Part shown: in pieces, positions 36,606 to 50,464 of the stretch
Layout of the letters: each line of letters begins with the position of its first letter
Numbering within the stretch: the stretch's first letter is position 1
Assembly: GCF_014066305.1 (NCBI RefSeq)
Contig: NW_023501036.1
Coordinates: 259,501-323,500 of the forward strand
Reading direction: 5' to 3'
Source: Letharia columbiana
Taxonomy: Eukaryota; Ascomycota; Lecanoromycetes; Lecanorales; Parmeliaceae
DNA length: 64,000 bases
The notes under the pieces: generated by a model
Told to the model about the DNA's origin: nothing
What the model saw: the letters and a program-made list of their open reading frames with translations, nothing else
Databases searched by the model: none
Position numbers and translations under genes: made by a program

Positions 36606-38170
36606 CGGTTTAAAGAGTATTAAGAGTTATAATCTTTAAGTAATCTCTAGCGATCTTATTTTTATATTTTCGAAAATACGCTTTTTATCTTTAAAAGGGG
36701 GATACGTTATATATATTATAAATATATAAAATTCTTTATTCTAATTTTTATAATTTAAGTATTATAATAATTAAATCGCTATTATAAATTTAAAAGTATT
36801 ATTAATTTATAGAAATCTTAATATTAATATATATATAAACTCTAATTATATTTTTTCAATTTAGGTAATATAGATAAAAGTCTATTAAAGCTAAATAATA
36901 TATTTAATTTTTTTAAGAGTACTTCTAGAGCTTCTAAATAGCGAGGATATCGTATTTAAACTTTAAAATATTTTAAAATAATAGAATTATTATATCTAAT
37001 AATTTATTGATATTATATTATAATATCTTAAGTTATATTTTTAATAGCTTTATTACTTATTTCTTTAAATATATATTTATTAAGAATTCCCGCTAATTAT
37101 AATACTTATAGAGTTTAATATATTTATAAATTTAATAGCGCTTTAAGTAATACAATTACTAGATTTAATAGAAGTTCGTTTATTTAATATTCTCTATATA
37201 ATCTCTAATTTAAATTCTCTAAAGAATATTATATAGTTTTCTCTAATCTCTCTTTATATTAAGGGTTTTTTTATATTCTTCTATTTATTATAGAATAAAG
37301 AGTTTAATAGCTTATTAATTCTCTTACTTATAAACTTTATCGTTATAATAGGTAACTAATTCTTTTTATCTATATTCTCGAAGAGATTATAAAACTTTTA
37401 TAATAAAGAAAATCTAATCTCGAAAAGAATAATATCTTTTATATTTACTCGATTAGAGGCTTTCGTTTAAATTATTAATAGTATTTAAAATAATATTTTA
37501 TCGTTTAGCTTTTACTTATAATAGCGGTTTTTATATAATAATAAGAAAGGGCTTCTCGCGTCTATTCTCCTTTTTTTTTCGTATTTATTATTTTTTATAG
37601 ATATTCTTTAGAACTTTATAGGGCCGCGAATATAAATAAAGAAATATTTATATTCGCTATCGCTATAATACTTATATTTTAAATATTAATTTAAGATATT
37701 AATATTAATTAGAAGAGGCCTTTAAGCTTCTTAACTAAGATATCTTCGATATTTATAATTATAATCTTCTTATTAGGTTCCTTTACGATTAATTCTATTA
37801 TATCTAATTCTTTCGCGAGTTCGCGAATTTCTTAATATAAAACTTTCTAATCTTTCTAGATTTAAATATAATTAATTTTATATTCTAAAATATAGTTATA
37901 TTAATATCTAAATTTTATAATTAGATATTTTTAATTTATAATTAATTAATATTACCCTCGAAATAGAAAGCTTAAACTTAAAGCTTTATTCTTTTCTCAA
38001 TCACTTTTATAATAATACTTTTTATTCTTTTATATTTAAAGTTAAATATTATATATTAATCTTAATAATTAGCGTATTTAAGTTTAAAACTCTATTTTTA
38101 AAGCTTTATATATATATAAAAATTATAATTTTATATATAATATATATAGATAGATTCTTTAGCTTTATAT
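36606..38170 (-). pseudogene. LINE 5-prime part: endonuclease and putative ORF1 relic
   Basis: Minus-strand translation of about 37000-36610 gives an AP-endonuclease-like stretch (…P.L…Y…SLYIY…) leading into the RT segment. The upstream region (about 38170-37300) is probably ORF1. It contains clustered Tyr codons around 37520-37480 that could be former Cys of zinc knuckles, but the spacing is not clear enough to claim. Confidence 0.45.
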
Positions 38171-40133
38171 TAATATATATAAAAGAATAAGATAGAGCTA
38201 AGTTAGAAAATCTTAAATTTATATATAAATTTTTTATAAATTTAGAGTTATTACGCTCTTTAATTAAACCGACTAAGTTAGCTCGCTAGCCCTCTTATAC
38301 TTTCTTATTAAAAATTTATATATAGAAGTTTTATACTCTAAAATAATTAGCTTTCTATAGATACTATTATTTTATAATTTCTTAAATTATAGAGCTTAAT
38401 TTATATTTTCTAACGATATAAAAATTATAAAGTTTAACTTACTATTAATAAAGTAAAGTAATATTTAAATATAATAGTTATAATAATTATATTAAACGCG
38501 TTCGAGATCGAATAATAATTCTTCTATCTATTTATATAATAATTCTTCTTTTATTATTCTATTAATTTATTAATATAAATATATTTATTCTTAATATATT
38601 ACTAAATACTTTAGATATATATATCTCTTTTACTCGTTTTTAGAGCCTCTACTAACGCTCTTAGATTACTTTTTAACGAATTTACTATTATTAGTAATCG
38701 AGGCCATAAGCGAGTCTAATAGCTATTTATTACTACTTATAAACGCGTTAGAAAATTCTTAAAAAAAGTTTAAATAAATTTATAGTTATTATTCTTTTCT
38801 ATATAATTCTCTTAAACTAGCGATAATATCTTTTAATCTAATAATACTATCTCTTAAAACGCGTCTTTCTTCTTAATTCATTCTTTATTATCTTATTTAA
38901 ATTATATTTCTCAGTCGCTTAGTTAATACTATCTATTCTATTAGCTTAATAATTTACTTAGTTAGATCGTGAATTAGTTACTCAGTTATTTACTTAGTTA
39001 GCTACTTAGCTAGTTACTTAATCTAATACTCTATAAGAGAAGAAGTAAGAGAAGGAATTATAATAGGTAAATGCGGAGAATACTGCGGAGAAATTAAGCG
39101 GTAATAAGGCCTCCAGCACCAAGAATACGGCTTAGCTCTTCAAGATCCCACGTTATATTAATTATTCACTCAGTTAGTTACTCAGCTAGCCACTCAGTCT
39201 AATGCTCTATAAGAGAAGAAGTAAGAGGAGGAACTATAATAGGCAAATGCGGAGAATACTACGGAGAACACTACGGAGAAACCAAGCGGCAACAAGGTCA
39301 CCATCGTCAAGAACACGGCTCAGCTCTCCAAGATCCCACATCATATACTCTCCACGGTTCCACATCAAATCATCACTCAGCAAGCGTCGTCAGCCAGTCA
39401 CTTAGTCATCCACTCAGTCAGCCACTCAGCTAGCCACTCAGTCTGATACTCTACAAGAGGAGGAACTACAACAGGCTAATGCGGAGAACACTGCGGAGAA
39501 ACCAAGCGGCAAAAGGCCACCATCGTCAAGAACACGGCTCAGCTCTCCAAGATCCCACGTCAAATCATCACTCAGTAAGCGGAGAACACCACTGCAACTT
39601 GGCCTGTCATCCCCACTGCATTAATATGGTACATCACTGCAATGACGTCATAAGAGAAGGATCTACTGCGATGATCACAGTTAATTGGGCCTCTGCAGGA
39701 GGGACATCGGACGATGCATATTTGGACGAATTGAAATCGTCCAATGTCTACAGCTATCTCATTATTCAAAAGATTTCACTGCGGCAGAAGATATTATGAG
39801 ATTCACACCACTAATTAACACGTTATCTCCATTTCTTTCCGATATTTTAATACTTCTTATCATAAGAATATAGCCTTTCTCTATTTTTTATAGGCAATTA
39901 TTATAAATTAATTCTTTATACTTAATATATCTTTCTAATTAAGCCTTAACGCGCCTCTCTTCGTATATATATATCTATATATTATATAGATTAAATTAAT
40001 TTTATAGTAATAAAAGTAGATTAAAAACGTATAGTAAGCGATTAGAGTTTAATTTAACTTAGAGCTAAAGCTAAAATTTTATTTAACTTAGAAAAATTCA
40101 ACTTTATAAATTTAATTTATAGATCTTTACTTA
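38171..40133. mobile_element. Repeat family R, copy 4, with un-mutated centre
   Basis: It has the same ends and order as the other R copies. About 39030-39850 keeps abundant CA/TG (for example aagaacacggctcagctctcc) where copies 1-3 read aagaatacgacttagctcttt, so this is the closest view of the original repeat. One stretch (39243-39443) is open for 67 codons, ending TGA at 39444, with a hydrophilic Asn/Glu/Thr-rich start. It has no ATG and other units break it, so no gene is called. Confidence 0.65.
39030..39600. repeat. Un-mutated tandem units in R copy 4
   Basis: Three units begin agagaagaagtaagag or agaggaggaact (near 39047, 39211 and 39457). They share ccaagcggcaa, catcgtcaagaacacggctc and ccactcagtcagcc sub-blocks. 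These sub-blocks match the RIP-converted units of copies 1-3 position by position. Confidence 0.75.
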
Positions 40134-41219
40134 TAAAGATATTAGGGTTTTAATATAATTAAATTTCTAATAGCGAAAGTATCTAATAACTCTACTCTTT
40201 TATATATAATTAATATAATTATAATATTTATTTTCTCTTAATAATATCTAGTTTAAATTATCTATTTAGATAATATTCGCGTAATATAGATTAATAAACT
40301 CGATAATTATTATCGAGATTTTAATTAATAGATTTTTAATTTTATTTTTATCTAGCTAGTCTAGATATCGAATTTTCGCTTTAAGAATTTTATATATATT
40401 AATATTAATAATAATTTTAACGAGACTCTCGATATCTCTCGAGAATTAATAGATTTTAATAGAGATATTATAGATTATTATATTAAATATAAAAATTAAA
40501 ATAAACGCGTCTTTCCCGAAATACGCTACTTATTTTTTAATTTTCTTAATATTTCTTAGAATTTTAACGCTCTCTCGAGTTTTTATTAGAAGTTAAAGAT
40601 CTCTAGATTTAAGTTATTTAACTACTTCGATCTCTATAGCTTTAAATATTAAATATTTCTTAAGATAAATTTCGATATAGTTCTATAGCTGCTTCGGGGT
40701 ATTAATATAAAATCTTTTAGCGATATTATTATTCTTTACTTTAATAATAATCTAATAATTTTTCTTATTCTCTAAATTTAAGAGTAGTATTAACTATATA
40801 AAGTATAATATTATTATATTTTATAATAGCGATAAGAAGGTAATTAAAAGATCTTTTATTTACGCTTTTATAAGTTCTTAGATTTTAATAATAATTATTT
40901 CTATAGAATTCTTTATAGTAATTATATCGTTTTTAATATATTTAATAGATTACTTTAGATATAATATAGTATTAAAAAATTCTTTATTATCTAATTAATT
41001 AATTATTTTTATAATTATCGAAGATATTATATAAAGTAAAACTTCGATAATTATATAAGATATATATTCGCGTTTAATATCGTTAAGACTACTTTTAAGA
41101 TACTTAAGAATAATCTTAGATATATTCTTTATAAGTAGAAGCTATTAATTAATAAAGAGAATCTTATAATTCTTAAGAGCCTTTAATTATTTCGATTTAT
41201 TATTTTTAGATATAATATA
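40134..41219. other. AT-rich RIP-mutated sequence, unclassified
   Basis: Between R copy 4 and F copy 1. No motif or repeat edge was recognised. Confidence 0.4.
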
Positions 41220-41341
41220 TCTGCAAATCTAAAAAGTTCCTTTTCGTACGATTTTCGTCGAGTCTATATTATAAGTATAATTTAGTTTATTAAGTAGACT
41301 TTATTTATATCTAATTCTTTCTACTAGTTTAGTAACTAAAT
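41220..41341 (+). mobile_element. F element copy 1 (left-end fragment)
   Basis: It begins TCTGCAAATCTAAAAAG after a TA and follows F copy 3 for about 120 bases (…ttctttctactagtttagtaac). It then departs into unrelated sequence, so the copy is truncated or interrupted. Confidence 0.65.
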
Positions 41342-44300
41342 ATAGTAAACTTCGCGTTTAATAAGTTAAGATAGTATTTATCTAAGTTAATTAGATTTTA
41401 AAATAATTATAAGCTATTAATTTAATAATATATATTTAAAAATTCGAGAGACTATACGTAAGATAGATTTTTTAAATTATTTAAGTTAAATAATATTGCT
41501 AGTAATAATAATATCTATTAAAAGTTTAATTCAACTAATTAAATATATATTAGAAAGATTTTCGAGATTATTTAAGTTAAATAATATTATTAATTATAAT
41601 AATATCTATAAAAATTCTAGATTAACTAGTCTCGCTAATAATATTAGTATTTATAGTATATTCGAATTAAACGATATCGCCGATTATAACGACGTCTCTA
41701 GAGTATCTAATTTAGATTAAATTCGATACCTCTAGATATCTAATAGAAGTTATCGATTTAAGATTTACCGCGATATCTTATCGTAATATTAATAATATTT
41801 ATAATCTCTAAGATATAGGTTTTTAAATAATTAGAATTTTAAGCGCTATAGCGGTGCTTAATTCTCTATTAATTCTTATTTAATTCGCCTAGTAGATAAA
41901 GAGACTAACTCTCTCTATTCTATTTACTACGCTATATATTCTTTATATTTTTTCTTTTTATTTAGTATAACTTTATTAATCTATAAATACTTATTCTCTT
42001 TATAGGCCGCCTCTTTTTTTATTCGCTATAGTAGAGCTATAGATAATATATTAAAGTTTAACCTTTTTTATCTATTCTTTCTACTTATCGAGATGCGGAG
42101 TATTTATACTTTAAAATTAGAGAGATTCGAGTTCTAATTATTATTTATTAAATCGATTTCTTTTTATTTAGTTATTTTATATATTAATTATTTCTTAATA
42201 ACCCACGAGATTCTTTTATTATCTTTAAATAAATTTAAATCTAATCTCTCGAGTAGTTTAATATTAGCGAATCTTAATATAAGTTTTCTTAAGACGCTTA
42301 CGAAACTTGATTTCTCGATAATATTATTTAGCGAATTCTTATATAAGTTATTTAATTTAAAAGATTTCTATATCTTTTTTATTAATTTAAAATATATTTC
42401 TAGAATACGCTATCGTAATATATAGTATATAATAAGTCTTTTCTATTATTTTATATCTCTCTAAAACTTCTTAATATACTTATATATTTCTAAGAAGTAT
42501 TATAATTATATGAGTAGTGGAATAATAGTAAAGAGCTTACCTTCGACTTTCTTATTATTTTATCTTTTAATATAAAAATATCTAGAATTATAATTCTTTA
42601 GATTATAATAAAAGGCGGTTATTATAAGAACTATAATATTATCGAATAAGAATAATTAAAGATATTTACTTCTTTACTTAAATTTAAGAGATACTCTCTT
42701 ACTATAGAAGAAAATTTTATATAATAATATAACTATTAATTAAAATAAGAAGTGTTTCTTATTTTAGAGACTATTAGCTAAAGAAGTTAATTAATTTAAG
42801 TTTCATAAAATATATTATATTTTATCTATTTTATAGATCTCGATATATAAATTAAAGATCGATTAATAAGTCGCTAATTATCGTTTTTAAATCTTTAAGC
42901 GATAACGTTATATAGGCCTTAAGATAAGATTAAATAATATTCTAGATTTTCTTTATTAGAGTTAAATAAAAATCGTCTATATAGTTAAAAAACTATATTC
43001 TTATTAGAAAGAGCTCGAAGTATTAATAATAATAATTAGTTAAGAATATTAATACCTTCTTCGCCTCGAAACTTATAAATTAATTATCGATACTTCGTAT
43101 AAATCGAGTATTCTTATAGAGTTACTATCTCTAATCTTTTTATATTTTAATTATTACTTAATTAAATACGTTAATATAATACTTCGATTAGAAACTTAGC
43201 TCTTAAAGATCTAGATATTTAAGATCTTTATTAGTTATAATTATTATAAATAAGATAACTCTTATTATCTTAAATATATTAAGATACTCTTTCTTAATAT
43301 TATAATCGCGCTCTTCTCGTTATATTAAATTATCTTAAAGCGCGATCTAATAATTATCTTTATTCGAGTTACCTTATAAAGTATAGTTTATATATCTTTC
43401 TTTATTCTAATCTATCGACGATATATAATTTAGTATTATTAGAGATACTAATAAAACTTTAAATTTTCTTATCTTATTTAATAGGCGTATTAACGGAGAG
43501 CTTAAACGAGCTATATATTAATAACGCGGCTTCGATATAATAGCGCCTAATAACTTTATTTAACGTAATACTTTTTAATATCGAATTATTTATAGCGATT
43601 TAATTATTATTCTACTATACTTAGAATATATACTTATTCTTATATCGAAGCTCTATACGAAGTGCTTTAGCTTTATTATCGTAAAGATAATTTCTCTCGA
43701 TAGATTATTTTCTATCTCGACTTAGTATATATTTATCGATTTAAATATTTAATTATATAGTATATTCTTACTTTATCTTATTAATTCTAATTCTTTATCG
43801 CTAATAAGAATTATTCTAAATTCTATAGTTTATATTAACTAATTTATATTAATATTACTTAATTCTAGAATTAATTAATTAGTAATTAATATTATTACTC
43901 TTCGTTCTAAATTTAATAATCTTAATACTTAATCGAGATTCGAATAGAAATCTTTTTATCGCTTTCTATTAAGGTATTAGCTTAATAAAAGATATAGATT
44001 AAATAAGAATATATCGAATTTACGATCTTCGCCTTTATCTTTAACTTTAGAAGGGGAATCTTTTCTAATATTTATAATAGTATATAAAATTAAGAGAGTA
44101 TCGTTAATGTTAAAAAAAAGCTTTATTATATATAATAGTTATAATTATTAATAACTTCTTTATCTTCTTTAAATTAATAGAGTTATTTAAGAATTCATTA
44201 TCATCGTAATTAGATACTATATATATACTCTTCTTAAACTTATATATTTTACGACATTTAGATAACCTAAGATCTATTTATCTATATTCTTTAACGCGTC

Positions 44301-46939
44301 TTTTCCTCTTATTAGTTTTCTTTATTTTACTCGCTTTCTACTAATATATAATTAATAATATCTTCATAAATAAATAAACTACGATTTATATTTTCTATCT
44401 TTTTAACTTTCTTCTCTCTTCTAGCGTTTTTAGCCCTCTTTATCGCTATTCTCTTTTTTACGTTCTATCTTAGAGTTTCTATAATCTCTATAATTTGAAT
44501 ATAGTAGACTTACTTAATAGAATATAAAGTATTATAAATTTTCTATTATTATTAAAAGTTAGAATAAAATCGATATTAAATATTAAAGATAATAATAAAT
44601 AAAATATAAAAGTAAATATATTTAAATAGGTGAAAAAATGAAAGGATAGAGAAAAGTTATTAATTTAAAAAGGGGGGTTATTAATTAGCGCGTTTTTAAC
44701 TTATTTAAATTAAAGCGCGTTAAATCTCTATTTAAATTCGACTATCTATTTAATTTAAATATCTTATTCGAATTAGATAATATTTTTACTAATAATCTCT
44801 ATTCGAATTAGATAAATTTTCTATTAATAATTAACGCTAAGTTAATTATTATTTATTATTAAATATTATTACTTTAATTATACTTTTCTATTTACTTTTT
44901 TATTCTCGAGTATTTTTTTATAAATAATATCTATTTTAGTATATATAACTATAGATCTTTTAATATAAATATTTATCGATAATAATTATTTTAATATATC
45001 GATAATATATTTTATTTTTTAAATAGCGCTATATATAAAGTTATAATTTTCGTAATTATTAATAATAATATTATTATAGACTTTATAACTATTAAAGATA
45101 ATATATAATTCTTTTTAGTAACTTAAAGCCATTTTATATATAATAGTATATTTCTATTATAGTTAATATCGTTTTTTTATAACCTTTATCGATAAAATAT
45201 AGAGATTAAATATTAGCTTTAGCGTCTTTTATATTATCTCTCTCTATTTAATAAAGATTACGTATTTTTTTTAATCGAAGTCTATTAGAATATAGTCTAT
45301 AAAGAAAATTTATATTAGCGAATTTTCTAAAAGTTATTTAAGTTTAATATTATTAAATAACGTGAGACGCTAGCTATATTAGAGATAAAGATCTTATATT
45401 ATATAAAGCGTAGGGAGATATTTAGAGAAAGTAGAGATTATAGATTATTTTAATAAGATAAACTCTTTATATTATAGAATTTCTCGAAATTAATTAAGCT
45501 TTAAAGAATATAATAATTATAATATAAATATTTAACTATTTCTTATATATATATATATTATAACTTCGAATTCTTTTATTAATAGCGAGAATAATTAACT
45601 CGGGCTATTATATCGCTTTACGTATTTCTCTTAATATCTTCGCTATCTTTTTCTTTTCTTAAGATAAATAATCTCTTCACGTATTAGTAATAGTAGATAT
45701 ATATAAAAAATAAATACTTATTCGCTTAATATTCTTTAACTATAAAGAATATAGAATTCTAGTCTCGCTTATATATCGATAATATAACTATTTTAAACTT
45801 TCGAGAATAATTAATTTTAATATCTTTATTATCGATACGATATATAATTCGATCTATTATAGTATTATATACTTTATCTTCTTTTAATATATTTATAAAT
45901 ATATCGAAATCGATATTATTTATTATAACGCGAATTAATATCTAGATCTTAATAATATTAAGAGACGATATTAGCGTATTAATTATAGTCTTTTTTAAAT
46001 ATATATAGAAACTAGCTCGATTAAAGATATATAATTATAATATAAGATTAATATTATTAATAGAGATAGATTATTCGTTTAATCGCTTATATTTATAAGC
46101 TTATATATACGTGTAATTAATTTTTATAGCTATATCTAATTCGTAATTACTTAATTATTCTCTTAAAATACTAGACGTAAAAACCCTCGAGAAGATATTC
46201 TCTAGTTGCTTAAAGGTCTCGTTAAGCTTTATTTAGTTATAGAGAACGTTAAGCGCGCTCTTAATTAGATATCTCTTTCTTATCTCTTACTTTAAAAAGA
46301 AATAAATCTTTTTATAGCTAAACTTTTCTATTATTAAGTCGTATAAGATAATTAATATCGTTTAGATCTTTAAATTAATATTAATATAGAATAATTTAGA
46401 TAAGATAGATAAAGATAACGCGATACTAACTTATAAAGACTCGTATTCTATATCTAAGATTAATTAAATTATAAAATTCTAAAAGAAATAAAATAATTCT
46501 AGAGAAGGATATATTAGAAAGAATATTATAGAATTAATAGAAATTCTAATTTAGAAATAAGCTTTATAGACCGATCTTTATTTAATAAATTCTATTATAT
46601 TATTTATTCTATCTATTTAAAGAATTAGTTAACGATCGAGTTAGATAATTAAAATCGAATAATATAATATAAAGTTAAATTATACTATATATTATTTAGA
46701 TATTTAAAATATCTATTTAAGAATAATATATATCTCTCTTAATCTCTCTATCTATCGTATATCTAAATTATCTTATCTTTTACTTCTTTACTTATATCGT
46801 TATTCTTATACTTATTATAGATATTAATTTTCGAGTTAAATATCTTCTATTTAATCTTCTTATTTAGAATCTTCTTATTTAAATTTTATAAGTTATTTAA
46901 TATTAAATTATAATTATATATTAAAATAATATAAAAGCT
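41342..46939. other. AT-rich RIP-mutated sequence, unclassified
   Basis: About 5.6 kb with almost no CA/TG. A 90-base imperfect direct repeat with an attatttaagttaaataatatt core lies at about 41467-41640, and a G-run (ggggggtt) at about 44682-44689. A long plus-strand stretch near 43250-43900 has relatively few stops but no motif I can name. It is probably one or more DNA transposon relics. Confidence 0.35.
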
Positions 46940-49815
46940 TTAGAATAATCGAGTATATTTATAAATAGCGTATTTAAAAAGATAATATAGTATTATTATA
47001 TATTTAAGAACGAACTATCTCTCTTCGTATATTTTTATTTAAAATCTTATTATTAAGGCTCTTTAGATTATTTAATATTAAGTAGTAATTATTTTTTTTT
47101 TTATTTTTCTACGATAGCTATATTACTCTTTTATCTACTTAAATATCTTATTATTTCTTCTAATTAATATCTAGATTAATAAAGCGAAAGACTCTTATTA
47201 GCGTTATATCTATATTTATAAGATACTTAATTAAGATAAGAAAGTAAAATTTATTATTATTCTTAAAAGATCGTATTATTAGATTATCGCGATTTTTAAA
47301 TTAAATAGTTAAAGAGTATTAGAGAGTTTCGTTATCTAAATATTCTTATTTAAACTACTACGAGTTTATTAATATTATTCGAGATTAATAGAGTAGAGAA
47401 GAAGACTATATTAGAGTAATAATTAGATTAATTATAAAGGAACTTATAAATATTATTAGCTTTTTAGAACGTTCGTAGATATCTTTATTAAGAGTATTAA
47501 TTAGCTATTTTAATACGATAAGCTTAGAAATATCTTTTATTAAGTCGTATAGATAGTAATTATATATATTATCTTATAAATACTATAGCTATTTCTTCTC
47601 TATATTATCTAGCTTAGAAAATTAATCGCTACTATTTAAATCTATAATAATTTTTATTATTATAATACTTAATATTAATTAATTTTAATTAATACGCCTT
47701 AGAAAATTTAAGAATATTAAAAATAATAATTATAACGCGTAGTTTATAAGTCTTATTAAAGTATAACTCGTATATAAATTTAGATAGATTATATTCTTAG
47801 CTCTAGATCTTATTATATTATATAAAATACTTAATTTTAATCTAATCTTAAATAATCTAATTAATATCTTAAAGAATTTTCCTTTAATCGTCGCTTAATA
47901 GATAAATAATCTTTCTTATCTTATAAGATAAAAGCTTTATAAGTAAAGCGTCGCTATCGATAATTCTCGATTTTATTATTTATTTAATTATTAGCTTATC
48001 TAGAATTATCTATATTTCATTAATATTTCTCTTTAATTTCTTATTCGATAGAGTATATAGATAAAATTCTATATTTTTTATACGCTTTCTAATATTATAA
48101 TATTTCTTTTTTATTATCTTAGATAAAACGATATTTATTTTCTACTATAATTATTTAATTAATAAAATTATTATTACTATATTAATAAAGAATATAGTCT
48201 ATAATATAATTAAATATCTATAAATAAATAATAGATAATACTTAAACTTCTTCGCTATTCTATTATAATATACTTACTTCTTCTTATTTAAATTTTATAT
48301 ATAAGCGAGATCTTTAATAATAATTTTAAATAATTTTATCTTATAGACGATAATTAATATAAGCGTTAAGAAGATATTTAATTTTATATTATAATATTTA
48401 TTAATATAAATTTACTTAATAGCGAAGTTATATATAAATAAGCCCTTTATTTTAACTTAAATATAATTTTTATAAAACTTAAATATTATTAAGATTAAGA
48501 ACCTCTCTTACTTAGATTAAGCTTTATCGTTAATTATATATTAAAATTAATTTAATATTTATAGAGATTAAAGGCTTTAAGTTAATATTATAATATTAAA
48601 TTAATCTATATATATAAAAGACGCGAAGTTATATTATATTATAATCTTCGAGATTTATTAGCTTAATAATTTCGATAAATTAATTCGCGAAAATTTTAAC
48701 TAAAACGATTATTAAGAAGAATCTTAATTTAAATATTATTCGGGCTACGTAATTGACTTCGTTTTCGTATAAATATATAATATTAAGTATCTTAATCGAA
48801 GGGTATTAAGACTATTAATCCTTTTAAATAAATCTTAATATGAGATATTTACCCGCGAAGGGAGATTTTTTAAAGACTTTAATAATAGTAATATCTTAAT
48901 ATTCTTCGAGGATATTAAATTATAGAGTAAATTATTATTTAAATATCGAACTTATTAATAGTATTAAAGTCTAAAAAAATATTTATATTAGCGAGTTGAA
49001 TAAAAGAATTAGATATATTTATCTTATCGAAGCCGGGCTTATCTATATTAATTACTTCACTATAAAGATTTACTTAAAAATATCTTTATATTAAATTATA
49101 TAGCTAATAGATTTTTAAGATAATAGATATTAAAGTCTCTTACGAACTTAAGATATATTTTAAATCTCTAAAAATATAAATATTTTTAATACTTCTATTA
49201 TTACGATTAAGTTATAAAACTTATTTTATAATTTTTTAAATTTAATTTAATTATTATAATCTCTCTTTCTCGCTAAGCTTAACTTTTTTATTAGATTAAT
49301 TAATATAGAGAGTAGATAATTAATAATATTTAAATATATACTTTAATATTAGATCTTTATCGCCGACCTTTATATTATTCTATATCTTTCTTTAACTTAT
49401 AATCTTATTAATTTTAATATTATAAGAGTTAGCTAATTAAAGAGCGTAATTTTATTTAATTAAGAGCTTTATTAATATAGTATCTTCTATTATTAAATAT
49501 CCTCTCTTCTATAATAAAAGCGTATTATTATTCTTATAAATTTTAAGTATAATAGCGTTATCTATTAAATTATTAACGAACTTCTTTTATAGAAAATAAT
49601 AATAAATTTATAATTAAGGGTTATTTTTATTCGAGCTAATATTAATAAGTTAAGAATCTATCTTATTTTCTTCGTAAGTATTAAGTAAGTTAAGTAATAA
49701 GATTAAAGACGGAGTGATAATAGAATAAGAAGAAAGCGAAGTTTTAATAAATTTAAGTTAAGGCGAGATATTAGTAAATCTAAAAGAGATTAAGAATTTT
49801 AAGATTTTCTAAGAA
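46940..49815. repeat. Repeat X, copy X1
   Basis: A 2.9 kb segment repeated in the same orientation about 3.53 kb downstream. Anchors: tattagagagttt at 47317 and 50845; taaagactttaataatagtaatat at 48871 and 52406. Similarity holds from about 46940 to 49815. It is RIP-mutated and the coding content was not identified. Confidence 0.75.
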
Positions 49816-50464
49816 TCGTCTTATATAAAGTATAGTAAAAAAAAGATATAAAAAAGAAGAATATTAAGAATTAGAGTTAGAGTTAGAATACTTTAATAAA
49901 TAACTTAATCTTCTTTATAAATAGAAATTTATTTAATAGTTTACTTTAGTAGTAAATAAAGTTTAAAAGAAGAATATAATATATTATTAATAACTTATTT
50001 AGATCGAAAGCTAGTCTTAAAAATTAAGATAAAAGATTTATATTAGATAAAACTCGATATTAAAATTAAGAGTAGCTTTAATAAAGATTTTATTAAATAT
50101 TATTTATAATATAAAGTTTACGAAGTAAATATTAAATAATAAATTATAAAGGGAAAGTAGTAGAATATAATATTATAAACGCTAATAACTAGCGCGATAA
50201 TTAACTATTTAACTTTAATTCGATAGTTTATCGACTATCTAAATTATCTATTCGACTTAAATATTTAATTATAATTTATATTATCTAGAAGCTAGATTAA
50301 AGGTTATATTAATAATTAAAAATTATAATTAAAAGAATTATAGATATTTAGTAAAAATTAAATATTAAGTTTATTATTACTATTAGTTAATTTAAATATA
50401 TTATTTATTTAACTTAGATATTAAATATAATAATAATATCGAAATTAAATAAGTAATATTTAAG
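49816..50464. other. Spacer between X1 and X2
   Basis: AT-rich, with no similarity noticed to the sequence left of X1; nothing assignable. Confidence 0.35.

Larger units (their letters stand above)
13601..38170 (-). mobile_element. LINE (Tad-like non-LTR retrotransposon), minus strand, interrupted by nested insertions
   Basis: Body pieces run, from 3-prime to 5-prime on the minus strand: poly(A) tail 13601-13706, 13707-14213, 27947-28433, 31608-32795, 32950-33709, 36606 to about 38170. Between them sit an LTR chromovirus, R copy 3, a solo LTR and a gag-only LTR element. Minus-strand translation gives an endonuclease-like region, an RT with a Tyr-Ile-Asp-Asn box and an RNase H in the usual LINE order, so the pieces are one element. 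All coding regions are RIP-degraded. The 5-prime end is not resolved: R copy 4 begins at 38171 and I could not recognise LINE sequence beyond it. Confidence 0.7.

Noticed and set aside
39202..39873. Frames of 60-106 codons in R copy 4, including ATG starts at 39202 and near 39479
   Set aside because: They arise because this patch escaped RIP. They run through tandem repeat units in different frames and are not conserved in the other R copies, which are too mutated to test. Kept as repeat, not gene.
41496..41720. 74-codon plus-strand frame in AT-rich DNA
   Set aside because: Composition is Ile/Asn/Tyr dominated, as any frame here would be, and it lies on an imperfect direct repeat.
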